From JADKAV01 sp963732355 (GTDB lineage Bacteria > Actinomycetota > Actinomycetes > S36-B12 > UBA10799): a stretch of 64,000 nt of DNA. The notes beneath the pieces were generated by a model. That model was not told the origin of the DNA and did not search any database. It worked only from the letters and a program-made list of their open reading frames with translations. The DNA lies in the NCBI GenBank assembly GCA_963732355.1, contig CAVSZD010000003.1, positions 124,001-188,000 of the forward strand, read 5' to 3'. The position numbers and the translations under genes are program-made. Positions 40,216-51,826 of this stretch are shown in pieces; position 1 is the first letter of the stretch; each line of letters opens with the position of its first letter.

Positions 40216-42855
40216 ATGAATGACTCACGAGGCAGGCTCCTGCTCCTGGACGGCCACTCACTGGCCTACCGCGCGTTCTACGCCCTGCCGGTGGAGAACT
40301 TCAGTACGTCCACCGGGCAGCCGACCAACGCGGTGTTCGGCTTCACGTCCATGCTCATCAACGCATTGCGAGACGAGAAACCCACGCATATCGCGGTGGC
40401 CTTCGACGTGTCACGCAAGACCTTCCGTAGCGAGACCTTCCCCGAATACAAGGCCAACCGGTCGAAGTCGCCCAGTGAATTCGCCGGGCAGGTGGACCTC
40501 ATACGCACCGTCCTGGACGCAATGTCGATCCAGGCATTCTCCGTCGAGGGCTTCGAGGCCGACGATGTGATCGCCACCTTGGCCGGCCGGGCGAAGACGC
40601 AGGGTCTGGAGATCCTCGTGCTCACAGGTGACCGTGATTGCTTCCAACTCGTCGATGATTCGTGCACCGTTCTGTACCCCAAACGAGGGGTGTCGGATCT
40701 GGCGCGCATGGATCCTGCCGCCGTCGAGGCGCGCTACGGCCTGACCCCGGCCCAGTACCCCGACTTCGCCGCCCTGCGCGGCGATCCGTCCGACAACCTG
40801 CCGAACATCCCCGGGGTGGGCGAGAAGACCGCGGCCAAATGGATCACGCAGTTCGGCTCGCTGGACGCCTTGGTCGAGCACGTGGATGAGGTACCCGGCA
40901 AAGCGGGCGCAGCATTGCGAGACCACCTGGGTCAGGTGATCACCAACCGGGCGCTCACACAACTGGTCAGCGACGTCCCCCTGGACGCGGACGTGGCGGG
41001 TCTGGAACGGGTGCCGATATCCAGGGAACAAGTCCACGAGGTCTTCGACAGCCTGCAGTTCCGGGTCCTGCGCGAGAGGTTGTTCGAGTCGCTGGGGGAG
41101 TCGGTCGGCCACGAGCCCGTCTCACAGGTCGCCAGCGTGTCTGTGGCTCACGACCCAGCCCAGTGGTTGCTGCAGCACGCGGCGGGCACGTTCGGCGTCC
41201 ATGTACAGGGGAGTTGGGGTGCAGGAACCGGTCGGCTGGATCGGCTCGCGCTGGCAGCCGACGACGGCACCGCGGCGGTGTTCGAGGGTGTGGGACCGGC
41301 CTTGGCCGCATGGTTGGCCGACCCGGCGGCGGCCAAGGTGCTGCACGATGCGAAAGGCCCGCTGCTGGCAGCACGAGCCAGTGCGACGCCTATCGCTGGC
41401 GTGGTCGGGGATACGGCGCTGGAGGCGTACCTGCTGCTGCCCGGACAGCGCTCGTTCCAGCTCGGCGACCTGACAGCCCGGTTCCTGCACAGGGATCTGG
41501 TCGAGGCCACGGTCACCGATCAACTGACCATGGACGGTCTGGAGGACACCTCCGCTCAGGAGATGGCAGACTCCGCGGCGGCGGTTCTGGATCTGCACGT
41601 CGAGCTGATGACCCAGTTGGGGCCGGTGGGCGGCGAACTGCTGACCGAGATGGAACTTCCGCTTGAGGCCGTGCTTGTCGACATGGAGTACGCCGGAATC
41701 GCCGTAGACCTGCAGCGGCTCACCGATCTGCGCGACGGCTTCGACGCCCAGATCGCCGAGGTGACGCAGGAGGCACATGGCCTGGCCGGACGTGAGTTCA
41801 ACCTGGGATCCCCCAAGCAACTGCAGGAGATCCTCTTCAACGAGCGCGGTCTGCCCAAGACGAAGCGGATCAAGACCGGGTACACCACCGACGCCGACGC
41901 ACTGAGCACCTTGTACGCCAAGACCCAGGACCCGCTGCTGGAATGCCTTCTGGTCTGGCGCGACAAGAGCAAGCTGCGTCAAACCGTGGCCGGGTTGATC
42001 CCCCTGGCAGACTCCGGAAGCCGGATACACACCACCTACAGCCAGATCGTGGCCGCGACCGGCAGGCTGTCCAGTACCGATCCCAATCTTCAGAACATCC
42101 CGGTGCGCACCGCGGAGGGCAGGCGGATCCGCGCCGCTTTCGTGGTGGGTGCGGGCTACGACTCGCTACTCACCGCCGACTACAGCCAGATCGAGATGCG
42201 GCTGATGGCGCACCTGAGCCAGGACGAGGGCCTTATCGAGGCGTTCAGGTCGGGCGAGGACCTGCACAACACGGTCGCTTCCAAGGTGTTCGGGGTGCCC
42301 GTGGACAGCGTTGACGCAGAGCAACGGCGGCGCATCAAGGCCATGTCCTACGGGCTCGCCTACGGCCTGTCCGCCTACGGCCTCTCCCAGCAGTTGGGCA
42401 TCGCTACGGACGAGGCCGCAGCGATGATGCAGGACTACTTCTCCCGCTTCGGGGGCATTCGCGATTATCTGCAGGAGGTCGTCGAGCGCGCGCGTGTCGA
42501 CGGCTACACCCAGACGCTGTGGGGCCGCCGGCGCTACTTGCCGGATCTGAACAGCGACAACCGGCAGCGCCGGGAGATGGCAGAGCGGATGGCGCTGAAC
42601 GCTCCAGTACAGGGCAGTGCTGCCGACCTTGTGAAGGTGGCGATGCTCGACGTGCAGGCGGCGCTACGCGAAGCGGGGCTGCAAACCCGGATGCTGCTGC
42701 AGGTGCACGACGAGTTGGTGCTCGAGGTCGCGGCCGGTGAGCAGGAGGTCGCCACCGGGCTGGTGGTCCAGGCCATGACGAACGTGCGCGAGCTTTCCGT
42801 GCCTCTTGAGGTGTCGGTCGGGGTCGGCCCCGATTGGGACTCAGCCGCTCACTGA
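40216..42855 (+). CDS. polA: DNA polymerase I
   Basis: 879 residues from ATG 40216. 5' nuclease domain first (LLLLDGHSLAYRAFYALPVE, GFEADDVIATLA, LTGDRDCFQLVD, GDPSDNLPNIPGVGEKTA). The middle 3'-5' exonuclease-like domain has lost the catalytic DxE motif, as usual in actinobacteria, so no proofreading is expected. Polymerase motifs A (TADYSQIEMRLMAHLS), B (RRRIKAMSYGLAYGLSAYGL) and C (MLLQVHDELVLEV) are intact. The 3' end overlaps the convergent flippase gene by 15 bases. Confidence 0.97.
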   Translation: MNDSRGRLLLLDGHSLAYRAFYALPVENFSTSTGQPTNAVFGFTSMLINALRDEKPTHIAVAFDVSRKTFRSETFPEYKANRSKSPSEFAGQVDLIRTVLDAMSIQAFSVEGFEADDVIATLAGRAKTQGLEILVLTGDRDCFQLVDDSCTVLYPKRGVSDLARMDPAAVEARYGLTPAQYPDFAALRGDPSDNLPNIPGVGEKTAAKWITQFGSLDALVEHVDEVPGKAGAALRDHLGQVITNRALTQLVSDVPLDADVAGLERVPISREQVHEVFDSLQFRVLRERLFESLGESVGHEPVSQVASVSVAHDPAQWLLQHAAGTFGVHVQGSWGAGTGRLDRLALAADDGTAAVFEGVGPALAAWLADPAAAKVLHDAKGPLLAARASATPIAGVVGDTALEAYLLLPGQRSFQLGDLTARFLHRDLVEATVTDQLTMDGLEDTSAQEMADSAAAVLDLHVELMTQLGPVGGELLTEMELPLEAVLVDMEYAGIAVDLQRLTDLRDGFDAQIAEVTQEAHGLAGREFNLGSPKQLQEILFNERGLPKTKRIKTGYTTDADALSTLYAKTQDPLLECLLVWRDKSKLRQTVAGLIPLADSGSRIHTTYSQIVAATGRLSSTDPNLQNIPVRTAEGRRIRAAFVVGAGYDSLLTADYSQIEMRLMAHLSQDEGLIEAFRSGEDLHNTVASKVFGVPVDSVDAEQRRRIKAMSYGLAYGLSAYGLSQQLGIATDEAAAMMQDYFSRFGGIRDYLQEVVERARVDGYTQTLWGRRRYLPDLNSDNRQRREMAERMALNAPVQGSAADLVKVAMLDVQAALREAGLQTRMLLQVHDELVLEVAAGEQEVATGLVVQAMTNVRELSVPLEVSVGVGPDWDSAAH

Positions 42856-44091
42856 GATCCCCTCGGCAGCGGGGACGTCCCGCTCGCGCACGAGTCGCAC
42901 GACACCAATGGCCGTGACCGTGGCCACCACCAGCAACATGAGGGCCGCGACCTGGGCCACGCTGTTGTGCCACACCGCCACCAGGGCGATCAGCGCGGCC
43001 GTGCCCGCCCAGATGACCGGGATGAGTTTGCGGTCGCGGATGGCCACCAATCCGTAAACGACGAACTGCAGCAGTGCAGCACATGCTCCGATGAGGGCGA
43101 ACAGGGGGAGCAGTTCGGCCATGTCCGCGTATTCGGGTCCCGCGATGACCGCCACGATCAGGTCGGGTGCCAGCCACACCAGTGCCGTGCACAGCAGCCC
43201 GATCGACGCGACGACTCCCAGCCCGACCAGCGTGGTCCGGCCTCGGCGGGCATCCACCATGCGTGCGTAGGCCATCACGGCGACGAACTGGGGCAGCCAC
43301 GTGACGACCTTCGCAATGATGATGCCCACGCCGTACTGACCCGCTTCGTCCGGGGTCAAGAAGGCCCTGCCCAAGACGATGTCGAGGTTCGTGAGGCTGA
43401 ACAGCGCGAGCATGGCGTAGGTGGCTGCGGGGATCTCACGCAGCATCGTGGAATGCCTCGCCGTCCCACCGCGGAACGTGGGTCGCACGATCAGCCAGCA
43501 GATGACCGCGCCCACGGTGCAACCCAGCGCCAAGCCGAGCATTCCGCCGGCCAGCGTCGACAGGGCCAGAAGGAAGCCGATTGTCACCAAGGCTTTGGGA
43601 ACCCCGACAGCCAGGTAGACCCCCGCCAGCCGGATGTGCATCTCCTGGCCCTGCGCGATTCCCAACGCACCCCCCATGAGCGTCAGCGGGAAGAACGTCA
43701 GTGCCAGCAGGATGTAGGTCGCGGGGGAGTCCAGGCTTAGCGCGATACCGACCAGTGGGGAGATGAGAAGCCAGAAACCCGCCGTGAGAACAGCAGCGAC
43801 CAGGGCAGTGCGCCACGCTGCGGTGGCCTCGTCGCGGCGATGCTCCGGGTCGATGGCAACGATGTGGCGGGCGGTGACGGCCTGAGCGGCAAGGGCCACC
43901 GTATTGCCGATCAACAGCAGGGCGAGCAGGGCGCTGAAGGCGCCGAACTGCGCGGGTGAGAGGGTCCTGGCGGCGACCAGGGTCTGGGCGTAGGCCAGCA
44001 CCTGCCCGATGCCGAGCGCCACAGCGACCATCAACCCGCCACCGACCAGACGTTGGGCCGTCGAGGTCGCGGTCGTGTCTTCTGTGCTCAT
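42841..44091 (-). CDS. polysaccharide flippase-like (MATE/Wzx-type) membrane protein
   Basis: 416 residues from ATG 44091, chosen because GGAGG lies 5 bases before it; the open frame reaches 44226. About 12 membrane segments, beginning GGGLMVAVALGIGQVLAYAQ and LSPAQFGAFSALLALLLIGN, the start typical of oligosaccharide flippases. Likely moves lipid-linked sugar units across the membrane for the neighbouring glycan genes. Confidence 0.82.
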   Translation of the reverse strand: MSTEDTTATSTAQRLVGGGLMVAVALGIGQVLAYAQTLVAARTLSPAQFGAFSALLALLLIGNTVALAAQAVTARHIVAIDPEHRRDEATAAWRTALVAAVLTAGFWLLISPLVGIALSLDSPATYILLALTFFPLTLMGGALGIAQGQEMHIRLAGVYLAVGVPKALVTIGFLLALSTLAGGMLGLALGCTVGAVICWLIVRPTFRGGTARHSTMLREIPAATYAMLALFSLTNLDIVLGRAFLTPDEAGQYGVGIIIAKVVTWLPQFVAVMAYARMVDARRGRTTLVGLGVVASIGLLCTALVWLAPDLIVAVIAGPEYADMAELLPLFALIGACAALLQFVVYGLVAIRDRKLIPVIWAGTAALIALVAVWHNSVAQVAALMLLVVATVTAIGVVRLVRERDVPAAEGISVSG

Positions 44092-44119
44092 CAGCCCTCC
44101 CGGATGCCACCCTAGGCGA

Positions 44120-45812
44120 GTGCCCGTCAGCCTCAAGCGACACGCGGCCACCGTGTGGGTGGTCGTGTTGTCGCTGCTGGTCCTGGCGCCGCTGCTGGCT
44201 CCCGGGTTCGTGCTGCACCTGGACATGGTGTTCGTGCCTCACCAGACGCTTCTGCCCTGGAACCTCGGGATTGGCGGGGGCCTGCCTCGATCCGTACCCC
44301 AGGACGCCGTCGTCTCCCTGCTCGCCGGACCCCTGCCAGGTCAATTGCTGCAGAAGGCCGTCCTGGTCGCGATCTTCGTGCTGGCTGGGCTTGGGGTGGC
44401 CAGACTGTCCGAAGGCAGTGCCGCAAGACAGGTCGTGTCTGTTTCCGTCTACATCTGGTCGGCGTACCTCGCCTCACGCCTGCTCATGGGCCATTGGGGC
44501 TTGTTGTGGGCCTTCGCGCTGCTGCCTTGGGTGGTGCTGGCGGCCAGGAGGGCACGAGAACGCGGTCACTGGATGCCCGTGGTGCTGTTGTGTGGCCTCG
44601 GAGCATTGGTGCCGACCGGCGGCCTCATTCTGGCCGTGGTGGCGATTCCGCTGGCGGTCGGGTTCGGCAGCTTGCTGCGCCCCGGCCGGCGTTGGGCGTT
44701 GGCTGGGTTGATCGTCTTCGTCAATGCCCCGTGGTGGTTGCCGGCACTGCGCAGCCCCGTCACCGACCTTTCAGATCCCCTGGGCCTTACGGTGTTCGGT
44801 GCGCGTGCCGACGGCCCCGGCGGGGTGCTGCTGAGCGTGCTCGCCGGCGGTGGTGTCTGGAACAGCAACGCCACGCTGGGGTCACGCACGACCTGGTTCG
44901 CGGCGTTGAGCACGATCGTGGTGCTGGGTTTGGCGGTGCTCGGCTGGACGAACTTGAGACGCGAATGTCGCCCGGAAGCGGTGTGGCTCGGTGTCGTGGG
45001 CCTGGCCGGGGTCGGGTTGGGCCTGGATGTCCGGTGTCGCCGATGATCAGGCCTGGGCGCGCGAACTCGTTTCATCACTGCCCGGTGGCGGACTGCTGCG
45101 AGACGGGCAGAAGTGGTCCATGGTCTGGGTTCTACTGCTCGCGTTGTGCGCTCCTCGCGGACTGGAGCGGTTCACCGGGGGTCTTGACCGCTCTCTGCGG
45201 TTGTTCCTGACCGCAGCTCTCGCCCTGCTCCCGCTGGCGACCATGCCCGACCTGATAGCCGGTGGTTTCGGTGCGCTTCGCACTGCGACCTATCCGTCGG
45301 AGTGGGACGAAGTCCGCGACAGAACCCGAGGTTCATCCGGTGACGTCCTGTCGCTGCCGTGGGCTCCGTTCAGGCGCTACCAGTGGAACCACGACAACGT
45401 TGTGCTCGACCCGCTGCCCCGGTACCTGACCAACACGGTCGTGTGGAACGACCGGTTGCCGGTGACGGTGGCCGGGGACCTGGTGGAGGTGGGCGGCGAC
45501 GATCCCCGGGCCGCAGCGGTTACGCAGGCCATCGACGGCGGTCGCTCCCTCGGGCCGGTGTTGGCCGGGCTCGGGATTCGCTGGGTGGTTGTCCAGACCG
45601 ACCAGCCAGATGCTGGCCGACAACCGGATCTCACTGGCCTGACTCAGGTCTGGACCGGGTCCGGTCTGCAGTTGTTCCGGGTGGATGGCGAGGTCCGCAG
45701 GGTGGACCCGCGTGATCCAGTCGTGGTGGTGGTCGATCTGGCTGTGCTGGTGACACTGGGAGTACTCACAGCCCTCGTGGTCTACCGTCGTCGCACTGGA
45801 CTCCGTCCGTAA
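44120..45812 (+). pseudogene. envelope membrane protein (GT-C-like, Rv0226c-like), one frameshift
   Basis: Start GTG 44120. About ten membrane segments (VVVLSLLVLAPLLAPGFVLH, LLQKAVLVAIFVLAGLGVAR), then an extracytoplasmic part (WNHDNVVLDPLPRYLTNTVV, GPVLAGLGIRWVVVQTD) and a last helix. The frame breaks near 45025 at GGGCCTGG: upstream frame ends LAGVGLGL, downstream resumes MSGVADDQAWARELVSSLPG. Dropping one base gives 563 residues. The neighbourhood and length recall the mycobacterial Rv0226c family; this is from memory. Confidence 0.7.
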
Positions 45813-45902
45813 TCGAACCGTGTCGTTCTAAGACCTGCGTGTCAACGGCAGAACGTGCTACTTTCATCGGGCTACGGAAACGTTTCAATTAGGAGGCTTT
45901 CG

Positions 45903-46043
45903 ATGGGTGGTCCCGCTGGTGCAATCATCGCAGCCGTTGTAGGTGCGATCCTTGCTGTTGGCGCCGCATTCGGCATCGCAACTTCCCAGTCGGCGACCCC
46001 GGCTCCCGTCGACAAACCGTTCATCGTCTACGGCGACGGCTGA
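45903..46043 (+). CDS. DUF2613 small membrane protein
   Basis: 46 residues from ATG 45903 behind AGGAGG at 45891-45896. One membrane segment (IIAAVVGAILAVGAAFGIAT) and a short outer tail ending FIVYGDG. This fits DUF2613, whose members sit beside aftD in mycobacteria. Its end overlaps the convergent glycosyltransferase gene by 16 bases. Confidence 0.75.
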   Translation: MGGPAGAIIAAVVGAILAVGAAFGIATSQSATPAPVDKPFIVYGDG

Positions 46044-47230
46044 TCCTGCTCTATAGCCTCGGGCGACTGGTGTTCCAGATGGCCCGAGGGTGCAGGTACG
46101 ACTGAAACACCGGAGCCGGCTCCGGCAGCATCGGCCAAAACCTGAGCAAACGCCTGCGTGGTGGCTGCCCACGTGAATTCCTCGGACCTCTTCTTCGCTT
46201 CTGCACCCATCCGCACACGCATGTCCTGGTCGTCGATCAACGACTCCAGCGCTGAGGCGAATTCGACCTCCCCACCGTCGACGAGCAGCCCGGTCCGGCC
46301 ATCGATAATCGACTCGGCCACACCACCCGCATCGCGATAAGCGACTGCCGGGATCGAGTGTGAAGCGGCCTCCATGACGACTATGCCCCACCCCTCTTTC
46401 AACGACGGCAGGGCCAGCACCCACGCGGACGCGTAGACCCGGTGTTTGGTCTTTTCGTCCACGAAGCCCAGGAAATCGACCATGTCACTGACCCCCAAAG
46501 CTTGTGAGACCCGCTGAAGGCGCGGGGACCACCAGCCGTCCCCGATGATCGAGATCCGCAGGTCCGGATGCGCGTGCCGCATGATGGCTGCTGCTCGCAG
46601 GACGTGTTCGACGCGCTTGTGGGGTACCAGCCGTCCCACGACCGCCACATGGGGGTGGGCGCTGGGCTCCACGTCCAGACCAGGCGCTGCTTCGATCCCG
46701 TTGTGAATGACATGGATGCGCTGGGATGCAACCCCGAGTTCTGACAATTCCTGACGGGTGCGATCGGAGACGACCACGTACGTACAGTCGCGGTACAGGC
46801 GCGGTGCCACCACCGACTCGATCCACCAGCCGACACGGGCCCTCACGCGGTCATAGACGACGGGCCACTGTTCGCGGTGCACGTGGTGGACCAGAACGAC
46901 CACCGGCGTGCCCGCCGACACCGCCCTGGACATGAATGGAATCCCGTTCTGGACGTCGACGATGACATCGATGTCCCCGAACGCCTTGGCCCGCACCCTG
47001 CGGACGGCCTCGGCATACACACTGAGCTTGGTTCCGGCCCGCACGAAGCGGACCCCGTCGACGGTCTCGATGGGCGTGGCGCCCGCGTACATCGCGCAGA
47101 AGATGGTCACCTCGTGACCGGCAGCGGCCAAGGACCGCGCCACGTTCTCCACGTAGACCTCGGAACCGCCTCCCTCGGGATGACGGGTGTCGCGCCAGTT
47201 CAAGAACAGGACACGCAGCGCTGCGGACAT
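46028..47230 (-). CDS. GT4-family glycosyltransferase
   Basis: 400 residues from ATG 47230 (AGGAGG-type site before it; the open frame runs on to 48070 but is antisense to a methyltransferase gene there). GT-B fold: N-terminal RHPEGGGSEVYVENVARSLA, C-terminal donor domain VAVVGRLVPHKRVEHVLRAA and the E-x7-E motif in LPSLKEGWGIVVMEAASH. Transfers a nucleotide-sugar residue to an envelope glycan. Resembles Rv0225 in position and size. Confidence 0.9.
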   Translation of the reverse strand: MSAALRVLFLNWRDTRHPEGGGSEVYVENVARSLAAAGHEVTIFCAMYAGATPIETVDGVRFVRAGTKLSVYAEAVRRVRAKAFGDIDVIVDVQNGIPFMSRAVSAGTPVVVLVHHVHREQWPVVYDRVRARVGWWIESVVAPRLYRDCTYVVVSDRTRQELSELGVASQRIHVIHNGIEAAPGLDVEPSAHPHVAVVGRLVPHKRVEHVLRAAAIMRHAHPDLRISIIGDGWWSPRLQRVSQALGVSDMVDFLGFVDEKTKHRVYASAWVLALPSLKEGWGIVVMEAASHSIPAVAYRDAGGVAESIIDGRTGLLVDGGEVEFASALESLIDDQDMRVRMGAEAKKRSEEFTWAATTQAFAQVLADAAGAGSGVSVVPAPSGHLEHQSPEAIEQDQPSP

Positions 47231-47302
47231 CGGGCCTCCTTGTGCGTGACACGGTACCTGGAAGGCGCCTCGCAACGACGCGACTTGGCCTAGGTTCGAA
47301 CG

Positions 47303-48067
47303 GTGAGCCCGAATCCCACCGAAGACCCGAGCGCGCGACTGCGATCGCTTGCCACCGTGGGTCGCGCGGCGCGACTGTTCAAGGACTTTCAAGTCGAGCA
47401 GACGGACCCGGAGCGGTTCTATTCGGCGATGGCCGCCGACTCGGTCGCGCAGATGTTGTGCTTGATGGATCTGGATCAGGCGCACGTTCTGGACGTCGGT
47501 GGCGGTCCGGGGTACTGGGCAGATGCCTTCCACGGCGCCGGCGCCCGTTACACCCCACTCGACGCCGATGCCGGTGAACTCGCCCTGCACGGGCGGGTGC
47601 CGATGCCCGGGACCGTGATCGGGGACGGGCAGTGCCTTCCCTTCCGCGATGGCGCATTCGACCTTGTCTACTCCAGCAACGTGGCTGAGCACGTCCCGGA
47701 CCCCTGGGCGATGGGCGATGAGATGGTCCGGGTCTGTCGTAGCGGGGGATTGATCTTCTACTCCTACACGTTGTGGTACGGGCCCTGGGGAGGCCATGAA
47801 ACCGCGCCGTGGCACTTCGTCAACGGTGAGTACGCGGCCCGGCGCTACACCAAGGTCCACCGGAAGCCGCCGAAGAACCGTTATGGAACCTCGTTGTTCC
47901 CCGTGACCATGGCCCAGGGGATGAAATGGGCGCGTACGCGCCCAGACGCCGAGGTGGTGGACATCATTCCCCGGTACCTTCCTTCCTCTCTGTTCTGGTT
48001 GCGTGCGGTTCCTGTGGTGCGGGAGGTCGTGACCTGGAATGTGGCCCTCATACTGAGGAAACGATGA
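47303..48067 (+). CDS. class I SAM-dependent methyltransferase
   Basis: 254 residues from GTG 47303. Motif I HVLDVGGGPGYWADAF, acidic TPLDADAG, and motif III-like FRDGAFDLVYSSNVAEHV. Resembles Rv0224c in size and place. The stop overlaps the ATG of the AftD-like gene (ATGA). Confidence 0.9.
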   Translation: MSPNPTEDPSARLRSLATVGRAARLFKDFQVEQTDPERFYSAMAADSVAQMLCLMDLDQAHVLDVGGGPGYWADAFHGAGARYTPLDADAGELALHGRVPMPGTVIGDGQCLPFRDGAFDLVYSSNVAEHVPDPWAMGDEMVRVCRSGGLIFYSYTLWYGPWGGHETAPWHFVNGEYAARRYTKVHRKPPKNRYGTSLFPVTMAQGMKWARTRPDAEVVDIIPRYLPSSLFWLRAVPVVREVVTWNVALILRKR

Positions 48068-51000
48068 CACTTCTGCAGGATCCCGCCCGCACCGTCCCCG
48101 AACCGCAGCAGCCGCCCCCGGCGCCGGCTTGGCGCGCGCGGGTGCTGGCCACCTGTTTGGCGCTGGTCACCCTGGCCTTCCTGCAGGATCCCGGTCGTGT
48201 CGTCGCCGATACAAAACTGGACCTGACAGTTGACCCGTGGGGGTTCCTTGGCCGTTCTCTGCAGCTTTGGGACCCCGAGGGCTTCTTCGGCCAGTTGCAG
48301 AACCAGGCCTACGGATACCTGTGGCCCATGGGCCCGTTCTTCGGCATCGGGCACAGCCTCGGGATTCCTGACTGGGTCGTGCAGCGGCTGTGGTGGTCCT
48401 TGGTGCTGGTCGGCGCTTTCCTGGGGATGTACTTGCTGCTGAGGGCGCTTCGGGTCGGTTCTGGATGGCCCATGCTGCTCTCAGCGGTCGCCTACGCACT
48501 CGCTGTGCGTCCACAGTCGGCCATCGGCGCGATCTCCGTGGAGGTCTGGCCGATGGCGGTGGCGCCATGGGTGCTATTGCCACTGGTGCGCGGTGCCCGC
48601 AAGGGCAACGTCGTGCGGGCCGCTGCCTTGTCCGCTCTGGCCGTCACCACTGCCGGTGGGGTCAACGCAGTGGCCGCTGGCGCGGTTCTGCCCTTGGCGG
48701 TCTGGTGGTTGATCACTCTGCGTCCAGGTCCGCGGCGGCGACACTTGGCCCTGTGGTGGTCCGGCCTCACGGCACTGGCGGTCTTGTGGTGGCTGGTGCC
48801 GTTGGTGGTGCTGGGCCGATACTCCCCACCCTTCCTGGACTGGATCGAATCGGCCTCATTCACCACCTCCATCACCGATCCGACAACCGTGCTGCGGGGA
48901 GCCGATCACTGGCTCGCGTACCTCGGCAACGCCTCCATGTGGAAGGCCGGATGGATGCTGGCCACACAACCGCTGGTCGTGGTGGCAACCGGCATCGTTG
49001 CGGCCGTGGGGGTAGCCGGACTGGCCATGCGGTCCCTGCCACATCGGGCGTTCCTCCTCGGGGGAGCACTGGCCGGTCTGGTCCTGGTGGGGATCGGGCA
49101 TACAGGGGTGTTCAGCGGACTGGGCAGCGAGCAGATCCAGACCTTCCTGGACGGCGCTGGTGCCCCCATCCGAAACGTCCACAAGTTCGACCTCGTCCTG
49201 CGCATTCCTTTGATCATCGCTTTCTGTCACGTTTTGACGACCGTGTGGCCGGTGGGTCGGCGACCACGGTGGCGAGTTGGCGTGGTTGCGGTGATCCTGG
49301 TCGCTCTGGTCGCTTCATGGTGGCCGGCGCTGACCGGTCAGTTGGCAAGGGGGCGTTCCTACGTCTCGGTCGCCGACCATTGGCGCGATGCCTCTGAATG
49401 GTTGAACAAGGTGGCGGATCCGGGCCGGGCTCTGATCGTTCCTGGAGCATCGTTCGGCCAGTACGTGTGGGGCCGGACCCAGGATGAGCCGCTGCAGGCT
49501 TTCGGGGGTTATCCCTGGGGGGTCCGGGACGCCGTACCACTGTCCAGCGCGGGGAACATCCGGATGCTGGACGCGGTGGAGGCACGATTGGAGGCCGGTA
49601 GGGGCAGTCCGGGCTTGGCCGCCTACCTGAACCGCATGGGCGTCGAGTACCTGGTCGTGCGCAACGACCTGGCACCTGGTGCAGCAGCCCCCTTGCCGAT
49701 CCGCATCCATCAGGCTCTGGACGACAGCAAGGGCCTGCATCGCGTCGCGTGGTTCGGTCCGATCGTGGACACTCGCCGGGTCGGGGGCGACCCTGGCAGA
49801 CGAGGGTCTGCGGGCCAGTTACCCGGCTGTCGAGATCTACAAGGTCGAATCCAGCAATGCGGCCAGTGACCCACGGCTCTTGCTGCGCCCGGCCGACACG
49901 GCCATCGAGGTCGATGGTGGGCCCGAGGCCTTGCTGCCCCTGGCGGATGTGGAGGGCCTGGGTAACCGCGTGGCCCTGGTGACTGGTGATCCGGAGTCGA
50001 TCGGGCTTGCCGCAGCCACGGGCGTCGTGACGGACACGGACCGCAGACGTGAGATCACGTTCGGGTACATGCGTGGCAACGAGTCGCCGACCCTGACCGA
50101 GGATGAGCAGTACGAGCAGTCACGCGCAGTCCACGACTACCGCGTCTCTGGGGAGGCCGGTAACACGGTGGCCGTGCCTGGTCTGACGTTCGATGCGAGC
50201 AGTTCGGCCTCGGATGTCGATGCCACTGGCGTCAGCCGCGAGGGGCGACCCCGGCTGCGGCGATGGACGGCGCCCTGGACACCTATTGGCGACCGGGCGC
50301 GCTTGACGAGGAGGGCTCGTTCTGGGAAGTGCGGTATGACCAGCCGGTGACCCTCGGGGATACCGTTGAGATCGCCCTCATGAGCAGGGGCTCGAAGGCC
50401 GAGACGGTCATCGGTCTGACGATTGAGACCGATGCCGGGACCACGACCGTGGATGCCCAGGACAACCCCCGGTGGCAGACTGTGCCCGTCGCGGCCGGTG
50501 ACACGCGATCGGTGCGTATCGCGGTGGCCGGCGGTGATCCCGAGCCCACCTTTGGCATCCGCGAGGCAAGGCTTCCTGGTGAGGGGACCAGCCCGCTTGC
50601 GCCTGCCGGATGGCGTTTCAGGTGACGCGGTGCTGCTTACGGCCAGACCCGGCGATGCGGGTCAGTGCACATCGCGCGACTCCACGATCATCTGCACGGA
50701 CGCCCTCGGCAGGTTCTCGCAGGACAGGGTCGGGCTGCACAGAGTGGTGAATCTGCCATCGGATGTGGTGTCGAGTCCGCGGATCATCGTCAGTCCACGC
50801 GATGCAGCGGAAGTTGCCTCGGCAATAGCAAGCGTGGTTGGACTCGACGTGCAGACAAGTTCGACTCGTACCTCCGAGGTTGCTGGATCCGGCTTGGCGG
50901 CGTTCGACCGTGACCTCGGGACTGCGTGGCAGGCGGCTCCGGACGACAAGCAGCCTTCGATCACGATCGGCCTGCCGGAATCCCGGACGTTGCGCGGGAT

Positions 51001-51826
51001 CAGGTTGGTCAACAGGGACGGTCTCAACGCCTCGTCGCCGTTGGAACTGCAGGTGCGGGCGGGTGGGGAACTGTTCACAGGCTTCACCGATCAGAGGGGC
51101 CTCTTCCGCTTCAACCCCGTGGAGACCGATGAGGTCGAGGTCACCTTCCTGTCTGGCAACCAGGTCAGATCCCGATCCGAATTGGGCGAGACGAGCCTGC
51201 CGGTGGGGGTCTCGGAGATCGCCCTCATCGGTGCCGACGACCTGCGGCGTGAGCTGCCCAAGGACGAGCAGGTGTTCCTGCCCTGCGGGGTGGGCCCGGA
51301 CGTTGTGATCGACGGTGACACCACGAGTCGCACTTCCGTGTCGGGCCGGGTTGAGGACTTCATGCGTGGAAGAACCCTCGACGCACTGGCGTGCTCTGAA
51401 CCGGTGGCCATTCCGGCAGGGGAACACCGAGTGGAAGTGCGTAGCAGCAAGGCCTTCCAGCCTCTCGTGGCAGCCTTCGCCCCCGAGCAGGAATACGGAC
51501 CGACCGGCAGGCCAGAATCGCCGTCGATACAGACCTGGGACGCCACGAAGCGCACCGCAGACCTGCCGCCGTCCGATAAGGACCGGGTCCTAGAACTTGC
51601 CGAGAACTTCAATCCGGGTTGGAGTGCCGAAGTCGGCGATCAATCGCTGACGCCACTGCGAGTTGACGGCTGGAAGCAGGCGTTCGTTGTGCCCGCCGGT
51701 GTGTCAGGACCGGCCATGATCACCTTCGCGCCGAACAGCACCTACCGCTGGGGACTCCTGGCAGGGCTGATCGGGGTGCTGGTCGTGCGTTGGGCTCGCC
51801 ATCCGACCGCCGCGGACGGTGGCTAG
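48064..51826 (+). pseudogene. aftD: AftD-like arabinofuranosyltransferase (DUF3367), three frameshifts
   Basis: AftD adds arabinofuranose branches to arabinogalactan and lipoarabinomannan. The N-terminus has the family signature (DTKLDLTVDPWGFLGRSLQL, QNQAYGYLWPMGPFFGIGH) and about ten membrane segments; the C-terminal half is extracytoplasmic with carbohydrate-binding-like modules (DLGTAWQAAPDDKQPSITIG) and a last helix. Frame changes occur near 49787 (five G run), 50244 (four G run) and 50595, as plus one, minus one, plus one, restoring about 1253 residues. AftD is essential in mycobacteria, so error or slippage is as likely as loss. Confidence 0.8.

Noticed and set aside
39931..42855. 974-residue DNA polymerase I with extra N-terminus
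   Set aside because: The extra part is Arg-rich and antisense to the thioesterase gene; ATG 40216 begins the conserved 5' nuclease domain.
46028..48070. 680-residue minus-strand glycosyltransferase
   Set aside because: The part beyond 47230 is antisense to a clear methyltransferase gene; ATG 47230 with AGGAGG before it starts the real protein.
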